Shown here in pieces: positions 42,425 to 51,169 of a DNA stretch of 64,000 nt. The notes under the pieces were generated by a model, which ran no database searches, was not told the origin of the DNA, and saw only the letters and a program-made list of their open reading frames with translations. Both the position numbers and the translations under genes were made by a program. The stretch comes from Lutispora sp003527145 (GTDB lineage Bacteria > Bacillota > Clostridia > Lutisporales > Lutisporaceae). Position 1 is the stretch's first letter. Each line of letters starts with the position of its first letter. The DNA lies in contig JASBZB010000007.1 of assembly GCA_029983695.1 (NCBI GenBank), forward strand, positions 62,001 through 126,000. The letters run 5' to 3'.

Positions 42425-43093
42425 ATGAAGGACAACGCAATAGTATTCAAAGGTACAAAAGAAGGACTATACATAGTATTAAAGGAAGAAATGAATTTCT
42501 CGGATATCATTCAGCAATTGGAAGTAAAAATAAAACCATCCAAAAGCTTCTTTGAGGGAGCGAAAATAGTGAATTTTAAGGGCAAGAGTTTATCGCTTAA
42601 AGAATATAATGATTTGGCAGATATTTTGCAAAACCAGTACGGAATGCAGTTTTTAGGGGATTATGAAGCTCTATGCAGCAATATTGCTGCCGGTAAGGAA
42701 GAGGAAAAAAACCAAGCGAAACCGGAGCCTGTTATCAAGCAGGGACAAGGCGATGAGGAGAAAGCTGTTTTTATCAGAGGGACCATAAGATCAGGCCAGC
42801 TGATAAGATCTGAGGGCAATATAGTAGTATTGGGCGATGTAAATCCCGGAGCCTATCTGGAGGCAGCAGGAAGCATTACGGTTATGGGAAAGATGAGAGG
42901 TACAGGCCACGCCGGTACTCAGGGAGATTATAGTACATATATTGCAGCATTCAGGCTGGAGCCTATGCAATTAAGAATCGGAGATATAGTTACCAGACCG
43001 CCTGATGGAAAACAGTATAAGTCAAAGGTGCCTGAAATGGCATTTGTTAAGAAAGGTATGATCATAGTAGAGCCATATTTGGGGAAACGATAA
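42425..43093 (+). CDS. minC: Septum site-determining protein MinC
   Basis: A 222-residue inhibitor of FtsZ polymerisation. The N-terminal domain (about residues 1-95) binds FtsZ. The C-terminal beta-helix has VFIRGTIRSGQLIRSEGNIV, VLGDVNPGAYLEAAGSITVM and RGTGHAGTQGDYSTYIAAF, all family signatures for MinD binding and dimerisation. An ATG at 42419 is in frame but lies in the AGGAGG ribosome site, so the ATG at 42425 is used. It opens minCDE. Confidence 0.95.
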   Translation: MKDNAIVFKGTKEGLYIVLKEEMNFSDIIQQLEVKIKPSKSFFEGAKIVNFKGKSLSLKEYNDLADILQNQYGMQFLGDYEALCSNIAAGKEEEKNQAKPEPVIKQGQGDEEKAVFIRGTIRSGQLIRSEGNIVVLGDVNPGAYLEAAGSITVMGKMRGTGHAGTQGDYSTYIAAFRLEPMQLRIGDIVTRPPDGKQYKSKVPEMAFVKKGMIIVEPYLGKR

Positions 43094-43121
43094 TTTATTA
43101 ATTTGCAATGGAGGTAATAAC

Positions 43122-43922
43122 ATGGGTGAAGTAATAGTAATAACTTCAGGCAAGGGCGGTGTGGGCAAGACAACAACAACTGCTAATATTGGTACCGGTT
43201 TGGCCTTGGAAGGCAAGAGCGTAGTACTTTTAGACGCAGATATTGGACTGAGGAACCTGGATGTTGTCATGGGCCTGGAAAATAGAATAGTGTATGATCT
43301 TGTGGATGTAATAGATGGAATTTGCAGAATGAAACAAGCTTTGATAAAAGATAAAAGATATCCAAATCTTTATCTCATGCCTGCTGCACAAACAAAGGAC
43401 AAAAATGCTGTGACTCCCGAGCAAATGTTGAAGCTCACCAAGGATTTGGCTGAAGAATACGACTATATTCTGGTAGATTGCCCGGCAGGGATAGAACAAG
43501 GCTTTAAGAATGCTATCGTAGGAGCTAATAGGTCAATTGTTGTTACAACTCCGGAGGTATCCGCAGTCAGGGATGCAGATAGGATCATAGGACTTCTCGA
43601 GGCTAACGGATTGAAGAATCCTCAGCTCATCATAAACAGGGTAAAGATCGATATGGTAAGGCGCGGAGATATGATGAACATTGATGATATGGTAGATATA
43701 CTGGCCATTGATCTTTTAGGAGTCATTCCGGATGATGAATACATAGTAGTATCGACCAACCGCGGAGAACCGGCAATAAGTGACAGCAAATCATTGGCAG
43801 GACAAGCCTATAAGAATATAGTGAAAAGAATACTCGGAGAGAATGTACCATTTATGAGCCTGGATTCAGAAGAGGGCTTTATGGCAAGATTAGCGAAGGC
43901 TTTTGGCTTTCGGAGAAAATAG
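43122..43922 (+). CDS. minD: Septum site-determining ATPase MinD
   Basis: A 266-residue ParA-type ATPase that recruits MinC to the membrane. The deviant Walker A motif SGKGGVGKTTT is at residues 9-19, switch regions DADIGLRNLD and DYILVDCPAGIEQGF follow, and the C-terminal amphipathic membrane-targeting helix is EEGFMARLAKAFGFRRK. It sits 28 bases after minC and 15 bases before minE, giving a full Min oscillator set. Confidence 0.97.
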   Translation: MGEVIVITSGKGGVGKTTTTANIGTGLALEGKSVVLLDADIGLRNLDVVMGLENRIVYDLVDVIDGICRMKQALIKDKRYPNLYLMPAAQTKDKNAVTPEQMLKLTKDLAEEYDYILVDCPAGIEQGFKNAIVGANRSIVVTTPEVSAVRDADRIIGLLEANGLKNPQLIINRVKIDMVRRGDMMNIDDMVDILAIDLLGVIPDDEYIVVSTNRGEPAISDSKSLAGQAYKNIVKRILGENVPFMSLDSEEGFMARLAKAFGFRRK

Positions 43923-43937
43923 AAGGGGGGAGGGAAA

Positions 43938-44222
43938 ATGGATTTGTTCAAACTTTTCAATAAGGGAGAAGGAAATAACAGCAAAGATATTGCTAAGGAA
44001 AGGCTTCAGCTCCTTCTGATACATGATAGAGCAAATGTGTCTCCTCAATTTCTGGAAATGATAAAAGGTGAAATAATGAATGTGATCACGGATTATATTG
44101 AAATTGACGAGACGGGTCTGGAATTCAAGCTGACGCGAACAAAGCGGGACAGTGATAATTCAACGGTACCTGCACTGGTTGCCAATATACCGATAAAGAA
44201 GATGAAGGAAAATATAAGGTAG
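43938..44222 (+). CDS. minE: Cell division topological specificity factor MinE
   Basis: A 94-residue MinE. The N-terminal membrane-binding and anti-MinCD part includes KERLQLLLIHDRANVSPQFL near residues 22-41, the defining motif. The C-terminal dimerisation part has YIEIDETGLEFKLTR. Its presence marks a MinE-type Min system, as in many clostridia; Bacillus uses DivIVA and MinJ. It begins behind GGGGGGAGGG, close to minD. Confidence 0.94.
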   Translation: MDLFKLFNKGEGNNSKDIAKERLQLLLIHDRANVSPQFLEMIKGEIMNVITDYIEIDETGLEFKLTRTKRDSDNSTVPALVANIPIKKMKENIR

Positions 44223-44283
44223 CAGGCATATTTATCCTCCTTGACCCATATATATTAGAGAAAATACAATGGAGGAGGATAAT

Positions 44284-45015
44284 ATGGATAACAACAGCTT
44301 CAATTTTAATACGGAAAGCTTACCTAAACCTCGATATATCAATGAATACAGAAAAATGGGAGATATGTTCAGGCCTAGGCCTGGTAGGGACAAGAGCTTC
44401 TTAGATAAGCTGCTTTTCCAAATATTTATCTCCCTGATAATATTGGCTTTTGTTTTACTGATCAACAGTATAAATGTCAGTATCGCTAAGGAATTTACCC
44501 TTGGGATTAAAAAGGTTATAAATTGGAAAGTGGATTTGCAAGGTGTAATGCAGGTTATAAAAGGCACAAACCTTATTGAAGACAAGAATAATATGGATGA
44601 AGCGGCACCGTTGCTCCCTGTGAGCAGCGACAAGGTGTTTATTATGCCTATAGAGGGAGAGATAACCTCTGAATTTGGGCAAAGAGTGCATCCGGTATTT
44701 AATACAGTTAAAGCTCATAATGGGATAGATATTGCAGGACAGTACGGAGATAAGATAAAGGCATCCATGAAGGGAACAGTTTCTGAAGTAGGCGAGGACA
44801 GTACCCTGGGAAAGTATATATGGATATCAAACGGAAAATATAAAACCCTATATGCTCATTGTTCAAAAATAATCGCCCAGCGAAACCAAAAGGTAAAGCA
44901 AGGCGATATTATTGCTGAAGTAGGCGATACAGGTTTATCCTCAGGCAGCCATCTGCATTTTGAGATTTGGGAGAATGATACGCCTGTGAATCCTCTGGAT
45001 AAGTTCAGCACCTGA
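44284..45015 (+). CDS. M23 family metallopeptidase, SpoIVFA-like position
   Basis: A 243-residue membrane-anchored protein. One membrane helix lies near residues 45-62 and a LytM/M23 domain at about 120-240. Zinc and catalytic residues appear present: HNGIDIA (His and Asp), YAHC and HLHFEIW. In Bacillus this position, between minD and the M50 protease, is taken by spoIVFA, the regulator of pro-sigma-K processing. This protein is therefore probably the SpoIVFA counterpart, but with residues suggesting an active endopeptidase. An ATG at 44269 lies in the GGAGGAGG site; the start at 44284 is used. Confidence 0.85.
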   Translation: MDNNSFNFNTESLPKPRYINEYRKMGDMFRPRPGRDKSFLDKLLFQIFISLIILAFVLLINSINVSIAKEFTLGIKKVINWKVDLQGVMQVIKGTNLIEDKNNMDEAAPLLPVSSDKVFIMPIEGEITSEFGQRVHPVFNTVKAHNGIDIAGQYGDKIKASMKGTVSEVGEDSTLGKYIWISNGKYKTLYAHCSKIIAQRNQKVKQGDIIAEVGDTGLSSGSHLHFEIWENDTPVNPLDKFST

Positions 45016-45042
45016 TGTATGGATAGTACGGAGGTTTAAGTT

Positions 45043-45882
45043 GTGAGGATAAAAATAAACATATCTTTTATCCTTTTTTTATTTATAAGCATATATATGG
45101 GATTATGGCAGAGTGCCTTGGTTATCTTCATGAGTGTTTTGCTGCATGAATTAGGACATAGCATCATAGCAAGATGCTTCAAGATCAAAGTGCTGGAGAT
45201 ACAGCTATTCCCCTTTGGCGGCATTGCCTTTACTGAGAATATTGCTAAATACGGAGGCCGCATAGAACTTATCGTTGCATTGGCCGGACCTTTTGTCAGC
45301 ATGTTTGTGGCTGCGGCTTTTTATTTTTTTGGAGAAGAATTTTTTTTAAGCAGTATGATTATCAAGTACAATGCTGTTCTTTTCCTGTTTAATCTTATAC
45401 CTGCCCTGCCTTTGGACGGAGGAAGCATAGTAAGGAATTTGCTTTTATCACGAAACAGCTACAAAAAGGCTACAAGGCATATGACCAGATCCGGTAAAAT
45501 ACTGGCTATAATATTGACATCATACAATATTAGCTTACTGATTAAAGGAAACAGGACTATAGCATATGCGGCCGCTGCCGTATTTATATTTGCCGGAGCT
45601 TTAAAAGAAGAAAAAAACTGCTCTTATATATATTTATTAAATAGAAATAATAAAAAGAAAAGGATGCTCCAGGACTTTCCTGCAAGGCAGATGAATGTCT
45701 CGGGAGAAACCTATATAAACAGCGTAGTTGATCAGCTAAGCCCCGGTAATGTATGCAAGATTATGGTATATGATGAAAAGGGAAATTTTAAAAAGGAGCT
45801 TTGTGAAGCAGATATAATGGATGGCTTTATGAAATATGGATATTATGCTAAAATAAAGGATATAGTTACTAAAGAAAAATAG
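45043..45882 (+). CDS. M50 family site-2 metalloprotease, SpoIVFB-like
   Basis: A 279-residue intramembrane zinc protease. The HELGH zinc motif is at about residues 35-39 in LLHELGHSIIA and the third ligand in LPALPLDGGS near 123. About four to six membrane helices are present, and a C-terminal soluble region (from about 205) looks like a degenerate CBS domain (INSVVDQLSPGNVCKIMVYD). In Bacillus SpoIVFB cleaves pro-sigma-K in the mother cell; the neighbouring M23 gene and the genomic order support the same lineage here. The substrate is inferred. The start is GTG at 45043. Confidence 0.88.
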   Translation: MRIKINISFILFLFISIYMGLWQSALVIFMSVLLHELGHSIIARCFKIKVLEIQLFPFGGIAFTENIAKYGGRIELIVALAGPFVSMFVAAAFYFFGEEFFLSSMIIKYNAVLFLFNLIPALPLDGGSIVRNLLLSRNSYKKATRHMTRSGKILAIILTSYNISLLIKGNRTIAYAAAAVFIFAGALKEEKNCSYIYLLNRNNKKKRMLQDFPARQMNVSGETYINSVVDQLSPGNVCKIMVYDEKGNFKKELCEADIMDGFMKYGYYAKIKDIVTKEK

Positions 45883-45893
45883 GAGGATTAATA

Positions 45894-47747
45894 TTGGACT
45901 TAAACATAAAGGATTATATATATGATAAATTGCTCCCAAAGGTAGAAAGGCCGGGAAGATATATAGGCACCGAATGGAACAGCATTCATAAGGCCTTGGA
46001 AGGCATAAACATAAGATTCGCTTTTTGCTTTCCTGATTCTTATGAGGTGGGCATGTCGCATCTTGGAATGAAGATATTATATCATCTTTTGAATGATCAA
46101 AAGGATATATATTGTGAAAGGGTATTTGCTCCCTGGCCTGATATGGAAAGCTTGATGAGAAAAGAGGATATAAAGCTTTTTGCGTTGGAAAGCAGAGACT
46201 ATATACAGGATTTTGACTTTGTAGGCTTTACCCTTCAGTATGAAATGAGCTATACCAATATAATCAATATGCTTGACCTGGCAGGCGTCCCCAAGCTGAC
46301 ATCCCAGAGGAGGGAAGGAGACCCCTTTGTGGTGGCTGGAGGCCCCTGTGCATATAATCCCGAACCCTTAAGTCAGGTCATCGACTTTTTTATGCTGGGA
46401 GAAGGGGAAGAACAGATGCTTGAGGTTATGGAAGTTTACAGGCAATGGAAGGTCAAGGGGATGAAGAGAGAAGAATTCCTGGAGCTGGTATCAAAGGTCC
46501 GAGGAGTATATGTGCCCTCCTTCTATGATGTAAGCTATAATGAGGATAATACCATAAAATCAATTATGCCGAACAAAGAAGGAGTTCCCGAAAAGGTTAA
46601 GAAAAGGGTAATAAAGGATCTGAACAAAGCATATTTTCCTGATAAAATCATAGTTCCATTTATAGATGTTGTGCATGACAGAATAATGCTTGAGATTTTC
46701 AGAGGCTGCACCAGAGGCTGCAGATTTTGCCAGGCCGGCATGATATACAGGCCTGTGCGTGAAAGAACCGTGGAAGAACTTTTTTCCATAGCAGAAAAGC
46801 TTGTTGAAAGCTCGGGCTATGAGGAAATATCATTATCATCCCTTTCAACCGGAGACTATTCTAAGCTCAGCGAGCTGGCGGAGAAGCTTTTGTCCGAATA
46901 TGAGAAGGATAGGATCGGCCTGTCTTTGCCTTCTTTAAGGATTGATTCAATTTCTTTGAAGCTTTTGCAGGAAGTCCAAAAGGTGCGAAAGACCGGATTA
47001 ACCTTTGCACCTGAGGCAGGCAGTCAGAGACTGAGAGATGTGATTAATAAAAATGTTACTGAAGAAGACCTGATAAACTCTGTTGGAGCAGCCTTTGATC
47101 TGGGATATAGTAATGTCAAGCTTTATTTTATGATCGGATTGCCTACGGAGACCATGGAGGATGTTGAGGGTATAGCGGATTTGGGTTATAAAGTTATGGA
47201 AAGATACTATCAAGTGCCAAAAAATCAAAGGGGTAAAGGCATCAATATAACCATAAGCACATCCTGTTTTGTACCCAAGCCTTTTACACCCTTCCAATGG
47301 GAGCCTCAGGATAACATTGAAGCGATGAGAGAGAAGCAGAAGCATCTGCAGAAGATGCTGCGGAAAAAGGGATTTACTTATAACTGGCATGATCCAAATT
47401 TAAGCCTTCTGGAAGCGGTTTTTGCCAGGGGAGACAGAAGGCTTTCAAAGGTTTTGATAAGAGCATGGGAGCTGGGCTGCAAATTTGACGGCTGGGATGA
47501 GCATTTCAAATATGAAGCATGGCTGCAAGCCTTCGAAGACTGCGGCATCGAACCGGAGTTCTATGCCCTGAGAAAAAGAGAATTGGAGGAAGTGTTGCCT
47601 TGGAGCCATATCGATGTGGGGGTGACTAAAAAGTATTTAAAGAGTGAATACAGGAAAGCTCTAAAGGGGGAAACAACAAGGGACTGCAGGACAGTATGCA
47701 CAGGATGCGGCATCAATTTGCTTGAGGAAGGCGGAGTATGCAAATGA
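45894..47747 (+). CDS. B12-binding/radical SAM protein (TIGR03960 type)
   Basis: A 617-residue radical SAM enzyme. An N-terminal cobalamin-binding-like region has IRFAFCFPDSYEVGMSHLGM. The radical SAM Cys motif is CTRGCRFCQAG near residue 272, with the glycine-rich LSSLSTGDYSKL following. The family is conserved next to the rng-rplU genes in Firmicutes and is always paired with the DUF2344 protein encoded next, with which it is fused in some lineages. Its reaction is unknown; a role in RNA or ribosome modification is often suspected from position only. A C-terminal CTGCG motif may bind another cluster. The start is TTG at 45894. Confidence 0.9.
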   Translation: MDLNIKDYIYDKLLPKVERPGRYIGTEWNSIHKALEGINIRFAFCFPDSYEVGMSHLGMKILYHLLNDQKDIYCERVFAPWPDMESLMRKEDIKLFALESRDYIQDFDFVGFTLQYEMSYTNIINMLDLAGVPKLTSQRREGDPFVVAGGPCAYNPEPLSQVIDFFMLGEGEEQMLEVMEVYRQWKVKGMKREEFLELVSKVRGVYVPSFYDVSYNEDNTIKSIMPNKEGVPEKVKKRVIKDLNKAYFPDKIIVPFIDVVHDRIMLEIFRGCTRGCRFCQAGMIYRPVRERTVEELFSIAEKLVESSGYEEISLSSLSTGDYSKLSELAEKLLSEYEKDRIGLSLPSLRIDSISLKLLQEVQKVRKTGLTFAPEAGSQRLRDVINKNVTEEDLINSVGAAFDLGYSNVKLYFMIGLPTETMEDVEGIADLGYKVMERYYQVPKNQRGKGINITISTSCFVPKPFTPFQWEPQDNIEAMREKQKHLQKMLRKKGFTYNWHDPNLSLLEAVFARGDRRLSKVLIRAWELGCKFDGWDEHFKYEAWLQAFEDCGIEPEFYALRKRELEEVLPWSHIDVGVTKKYLKSEYRKALKGETTRDCRTVCTGCGINLLEEGGVCK

Positions 47748-48445
47748 TAAATATGAGACTAAAATTTATTAAGGGACGGGAGACTAAATATATATCACAT
47801 TTGGATCTTTTGAGAACCTTTCAGAGAGCATTGAGGAGAGCGCATATACCCATGGCCTATTCCGGGGGCTTCAACCCTCATCCCGAGATGTCCTTTGCTT
47901 CTGCGTTGGGAGTAGGCTTGACCAGCATGGGAGAATATCTTGATATCGGAGTTAATGAAGAGATATCTGGGGAAGATGTAATTATGCGCCTGAATGCTGT
48001 TCTTCCTGTGGGCCTAAGAGTTGAAAATGCTGTGGTTCTGAAGGAAAAGCCCAGGAGCGGCATGGCTTTAGTCAGCCATGCCAGATATAATATATATTTG
48101 CGTTTCGAAAAAGATATTGATATTGAAGACTGCTTGAGGAGTTTTCTGGCGCAAGATAATATTTTAGCGGTAAAGCAGCAACCCAAGAAGGACTTTAAGA
48201 CGATTGAAATTGATATAAAGCCTATGATAAGAGAGATAAAAGCCTTGTCTCAAGGTGGCGGTGAAGTGGTGCTGGACTGTGTTCTGTCGAGCGGCAGCAA
48301 AGCAAATCTGAAGCCTGAACTGATGCTGCAGGCATTAAAAAAGCAAATAGGCGATATTTTCGAAGATGAAAAAATCGAAAGGATAGATTTATACAGCGAT
48401 ATGGAAGGTGAGCTTACCCCGTTGCTGCTGATAGATAATGCATAG
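47744..48445 (+). CDS. TIGR03936/DUF2344 radical SAM-associated protein
   Basis: A 233-residue protein of the DUF2344 family: KFIKGRETKYISHLDLLRTF at the N-terminus and YSGGFNPHPEMSFASALGVG near residue 45 are diagnostic. It always accompanies the preceding radical SAM protein. Several starts are possible (47738, 47744, 47753); the ATG at 47744 forms an ATGA overlap with the upstream stop and is 7 bases from GGAG. The function is not established; it probably acts with the radical SAM enzyme on a shared substrate. Confidence 0.88.
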   Translation: MINMRLKFIKGRETKYISHLDLLRTFQRALRRAHIPMAYSGGFNPHPEMSFASALGVGLTSMGEYLDIGVNEEISGEDVIMRLNAVLPVGLRVENAVVLKEKPRSGMALVSHARYNIYLRFEKDIDIEDCLRSFLAQDNILAVKQQPKKDFKTIEIDIKPMIREIKALSQGGGEVVLDCVLSSGSKANLKPELMLQALKKQIGDIFEDEKIERIDLYSDMEGELTPLLLIDNA

Positions 48446-48477
48446 AGTATAAAAGACAACTCATTCTCCGAGGATAG

Positions 48478-49962
48478 GTGGCGATTAATATAAAAGAGAT
48501 AATAGTGGATATAAGTTTCGGACAGACAAGAGCTGCTCTGCTGGAAGACCATGAGCTGGCCGAGATATACATGGAAGGCCAGGAGGGTCAAAGCATAGTA
48601 GGAAACATATACAAAGGCTTGGTTGAAAATGTTCTTCCCGGAATGGGTGCTGCTTTTGTTGATATAGGCACCGGCAAGAATGCCTTTCTATATGTAAAGG
48701 ATGCGCTGCCCAATTTATTTAATATTGACGGAGAAGTGCTGGCTGAGCAAGATAGAATTAAAGACTATGAAATTGGAGACTATTTAAAGGCAGGGCAGGA
48801 GGTTCTTGTGCAAATAGCTAAAGATCCCATTGACAGCAAAGGAGCAAGGGCTACGACACATATAACATTGCCCGGAAGGTTTGGGGTTCTCATGCCTACT
48901 GTAGATTATATAGGGATATCCAGGAGGATTGAGAATGAATCTGAACGAAACAGGCTGAAAGAATTGGCAGCTCAGGCTAAACCCGAAGGCATGGGCGTTA
49001 TAGTGCGAACTGCAGGAGAAGGCTGTCGGTTATCGGATTTAGAATCTGATATGGAATTTCTCACCAGGCTTTGGGAAGATATTAAGCAAAAAAATATGAA
49101 GACCTCGGCACCTAAGATCATTCATAAAGACATGAGCTTGTTTTTTAGAATTGTCAGAGATATGTTTACGAAAGATATAGATAAACTCATAATAAATAAT
49201 AAAGAGTACCATGAAAAAGCATTGGAATTAATATCGATGATATCCCCTGATCTCAAGCCGAGAATTGAATACTTCAGCAAGCATTATGAGATATTTGACT
49301 ATTACGATATAGAGGAGAAGCTTGAAAAGCTGATTTCAAAGAAGGTATGGTTAAAATGCGGAGGTTATATTGTGATAGATCAAACTGAAGCTTTGACGGT
49401 CATTGATGTCAATACAGGCAAGTATGTCGGAAGCAAGGATCTCACAGATACTGTTCTTAAAACAAATATTGAAGCTGCCAGGGAGATCGCAAAGCAACTG
49501 AGGCTCCGGGATATAGGCGGTATAATAATAATAGATTTTATAGATATGAGCGACAGCAATCATGAAGATATGGTGCTGGAGGTTTTGAAAAACGCACTGA
49601 AAAAAGACAAGAGCAGAAGCAATGTTTTGGGCATTACTAACCTGGGGTTAGTAGAAATGACGAGAAAGAAGGTCGTACAGCCAAAGACAAATATTATGCA
49701 ATCTGCATGTCCTCATTGCTTGGGCACCGGGAAGATACTATCTAAGCAGACCATATTCAAAAAAATTGAGACCGAGATAAGCAAGATCTTATTCAACAAA
49801 AGCTATAGAAAGGTAGAGATACTTGCAGCCCCAGAACTGGCGGAAGAGTTTAATAATGCATATAGTGAGGAAATAGAAGCCTTGTGCAGGAAACATGATA
49901 AAAACATCAGAATTATACCGGATTCTTCTGTACCCAGAGATGAATTTAAAATTATAAAATGA
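48478..49962 (+). CDS. rng: Ribonuclease G/E family endoribonuclease
   Basis: A 494-residue RNase E/G catalytic protein involved in rRNA and mRNA processing. The S1 RNA-binding part covers about residues 35-125 (YKGLVENVLPGMGAAFVDIG). The DNase I-like catalytic segments are IDVNTGKYVGSKDL near 309 and IIIDFIDMSDSNHEDM near 350. The zinc-link Cys pair is in SACPHCLGTG near 410. It lacks the long C-terminal scaffold of E. coli RNase E. The start is GTG at 48478 after AGGATAGG. Its place before rplU is the usual clostridial order. Confidence 0.93.
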   Translation: MAINIKEIIVDISFGQTRAALLEDHELAEIYMEGQEGQSIVGNIYKGLVENVLPGMGAAFVDIGTGKNAFLYVKDALPNLFNIDGEVLAEQDRIKDYEIGDYLKAGQEVLVQIAKDPIDSKGARATTHITLPGRFGVLMPTVDYIGISRRIENESERNRLKELAAQAKPEGMGVIVRTAGEGCRLSDLESDMEFLTRLWEDIKQKNMKTSAPKIIHKDMSLFFRIVRDMFTKDIDKLIINNKEYHEKALELISMISPDLKPRIEYFSKHYEIFDYYDIEEKLEKLISKKVWLKCGGYIVIDQTEALTVIDVNTGKYVGSKDLTDTVLKTNIEAAREIAKQLRLRDIGGIIIIDFIDMSDSNHEDMVLEVLKNALKKDKSRSNVLGITNLGLVEMTRKKVVQPKTNIMQSACPHCLGTGKILSKQTIFKKIETEISKILFNKSYRKVEILAAPELAEEFNNAYSEEIEALCRKHDKNIRIIPDSSVPRDEFKIIK

Positions 49963-49975
49963 GATACAGCTATGT

Positions 49976-50004
49976 TTGACAAAGAAAAATCCCTATGATA
50001 AAAT
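49976..50004 (+). promoter_or_regulatory. Promoter of the rplU-prp-rpmA operon
   Basis: A perfect TTGACA (49976-49981), 17 bases, TAAAAT (49999-50004). Transcription would start near 50011, just ahead of the leader structure, so ribosomal genes can be expressed independently of rng. Confidence 0.75.
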
Positions 50005-50013
50005 ATTACGGTG

Positions 50014-50092
50014 TAGGCATATCCGCTCGGGTCGGGTCTAAAAAATTACCTTGCATCCGGCGAGACTTATTTTGAAGGAGGTGCATTGCCTA
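50014..50092 (+). ncRNA. Ribosomal protein L21 leader (putative autoregulatory RNA)
   Basis: The short leader of rplU is closed by TAGGCA (50014-50019) pairing with TGCCTA (50087-50092), directly abutting the start codon, so the AAGGAGGTG ribosome site lies inside the structure. An inner arm with CCGCTCGGGTC and CCGGCGAGAC-type complementarity is visible. Position and layout match the L21 leader family of Firmicutes, thought to let excess protein repress its own operon. A covariance-model search was not possible. Confidence 0.55.
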
Positions 50093-50404
50093 ATGTATGC
50101 AATAATAAAGACTGGTGGAAAACAATACAGAGTCAGCGAAGGCGACGTAATCTGGGTAGAAAAGCTTCCATATGATGATGGAGAAAAAGTATCTTTTGAT
50201 GAAGTTCTCCTGGTTGGAGGCGATGGTGAAATCAAAGCCGGTACCCCGGTAGTAAACGGAGCAAGCGTTGAAGGAACTGTACTTAAAAGCGGCAAGTCCA
50301 AGAAGATAATAGTTTTCAAGTACAAAGCAAAGAAGGATTACAGAAAGAAGCAAGGACACAGACAGCCGTTTACCCAAGTTAAGATTGAAAAAATAAATGC
50401 TTAA
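50093..50404 (+). CDS. rplU: 50S ribosomal protein L21
   Basis: A 103-residue L21 protein: MYAIIKTGGKQYRVSEGDVI at the start, DEVLLVGGDGEIKAGTPVV in the middle and YKAKKDYRKKQGHRQPFTQV at the end, all family signatures. It binds 23S rRNA near L20. The upstream frame is open to 50051, but the ATG at 50093, following AAGGAGGTG, gives the conserved N-terminus and standard length. First gene of the rplU-prp-rpmA unit. Confidence 0.98.
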   Translation: MYAIIKTGGKQYRVSEGDVIWVEKLPYDDGEKVSFDEVLLVGGDGEIKAGTPVVNGASVEGTVLKSGKSKKIIVFKYKAKKDYRKKQGHRQPFTQVKIEKINA

Positions 50405-50410
50405 TGCTAT

Positions 50411-50746
50411 ATGATTACAGTAAATATTCTTATGACGGCGGGAGATAGGGTGAAAGAGCTAAAGGTTACCGGGCATGCTGATTTTAGCGAACATGGCAGT
50501 GATATTGTCTGCAGTGCAGTTTCAGCTCTGACCCAAACCGCTCTGTTAGGTCTTGTCGAGATTGCTGAATTGGATTTAAAATACTGTATCAAGGAAGGCT
50601 TCTTAAGTTTTTCCATACCTGATACCGATGAGTTGGATAAAAAACTTAAGGCTTGCGCTATAATAGATACCATGGTTATGGGTCTAAAAAACATCGAGGA
50701 GAATTACTCGCCTTATATAAGGTTGATTGTAAAGAAGGAGGTGTAA
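50411..50746 (+). CDS. prp: Ribosomal-processing cysteine protease Prp
   Basis: A 111-residue cysteine protease (YsxB family) that removes the N-terminal extension of ribosomal protein L27. The catalytic His is in VTGHADFSEHGSDIVC, near residues 20-34, and the Cys is in DIVCSAVSAL. It lies between rplU and rpmA, the conserved position, and the L27 encoded 3 bases downstream has the expected cleavable N-terminus, so substrate and protease are made together. Confidence 0.95.
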   Translation: MITVNILMTAGDRVKELKVTGHADFSEHGSDIVCSAVSALTQTALLGLVEIAELDLKYCIKEGFLSFSIPDTDELDKKLKACAIIDTMVMGLKNIEENYSPYIRLIVKKEV

Positions 50747-50749
50747 TTT

Positions 50750-51031
50750 ATGTTTAACATAAATCTTCAATTATTCGCTCACAAAAAGGGAGTAGGAAGC
50801 TCAAGAAACGGACGTGACAGCCATTCTCAGAGATTGGGAGTGAAGAGAGCCGATGGTCAGCCGGTTAATGCAGGCTGCATACTAGTAAGACAGAGAGGCA
50901 CCAAGATCCATCCGGGAAATAATGTTGGTATAGGTAAAGATGATACATTGTTTGCTATGGTGGAAGGTGTTGTAAAATTTGAGAGAAAAGGCAAGGATAA
51001 AAAGCAGGTAAGTGTTTATCCTGTTGCTTAA
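50750..51031 (+). CDS. rpmA: 50S ribosomal protein L27 with cleavable N-terminal extension
   Basis: A 93-residue L27. The mature protein starts at AHKKGVGSSRNGRDSHSQRL, and it is preceded by MFNINLQLF, the Firmicute extension removed by Prp after Phe9. L27 reaches the peptidyl-transferase centre, so uncleaved protein would block function. RVKRADGQPVNAG-type and RQRGTKIHPGNNVGIGKDDT motifs are present. It follows prp by 3 bases and ends in a terminator. Confidence 0.97.
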   Translation: MFNINLQLFAHKKGVGSSRNGRDSHSQRLGVKRADGQPVNAGCILVRQRGTKIHPGNNVGIGKDDTLFAMVEGVVKFERKGKDKKQVSVYPVA

Positions 51032-51047
51032 TTCATCAGATACTTAT

Positions 51048-51073
51048 AGGTGCAGCTAAGCTGTGCCTTTTTT
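51048..51073 (+). terminator. Terminator of the rplU-prp-rpmA operon
   Basis: AGGTGCAGC (51048-51056) pairs with GCTGTGCCT (51060-51068, with two G-T wobbles) over a 3-base loop, followed by six T. It lies 17 bases after the rpmA stop. Confidence 0.88.
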
Positions 51074-51169
51074 ATTACATATTCTTATAGGATAAAACCT
51101 GTTCATATGAATTATAATATGGAAGGAGAAGCCGGGGATTCGATTACGAATAATTATGAGGTGAGAAGC

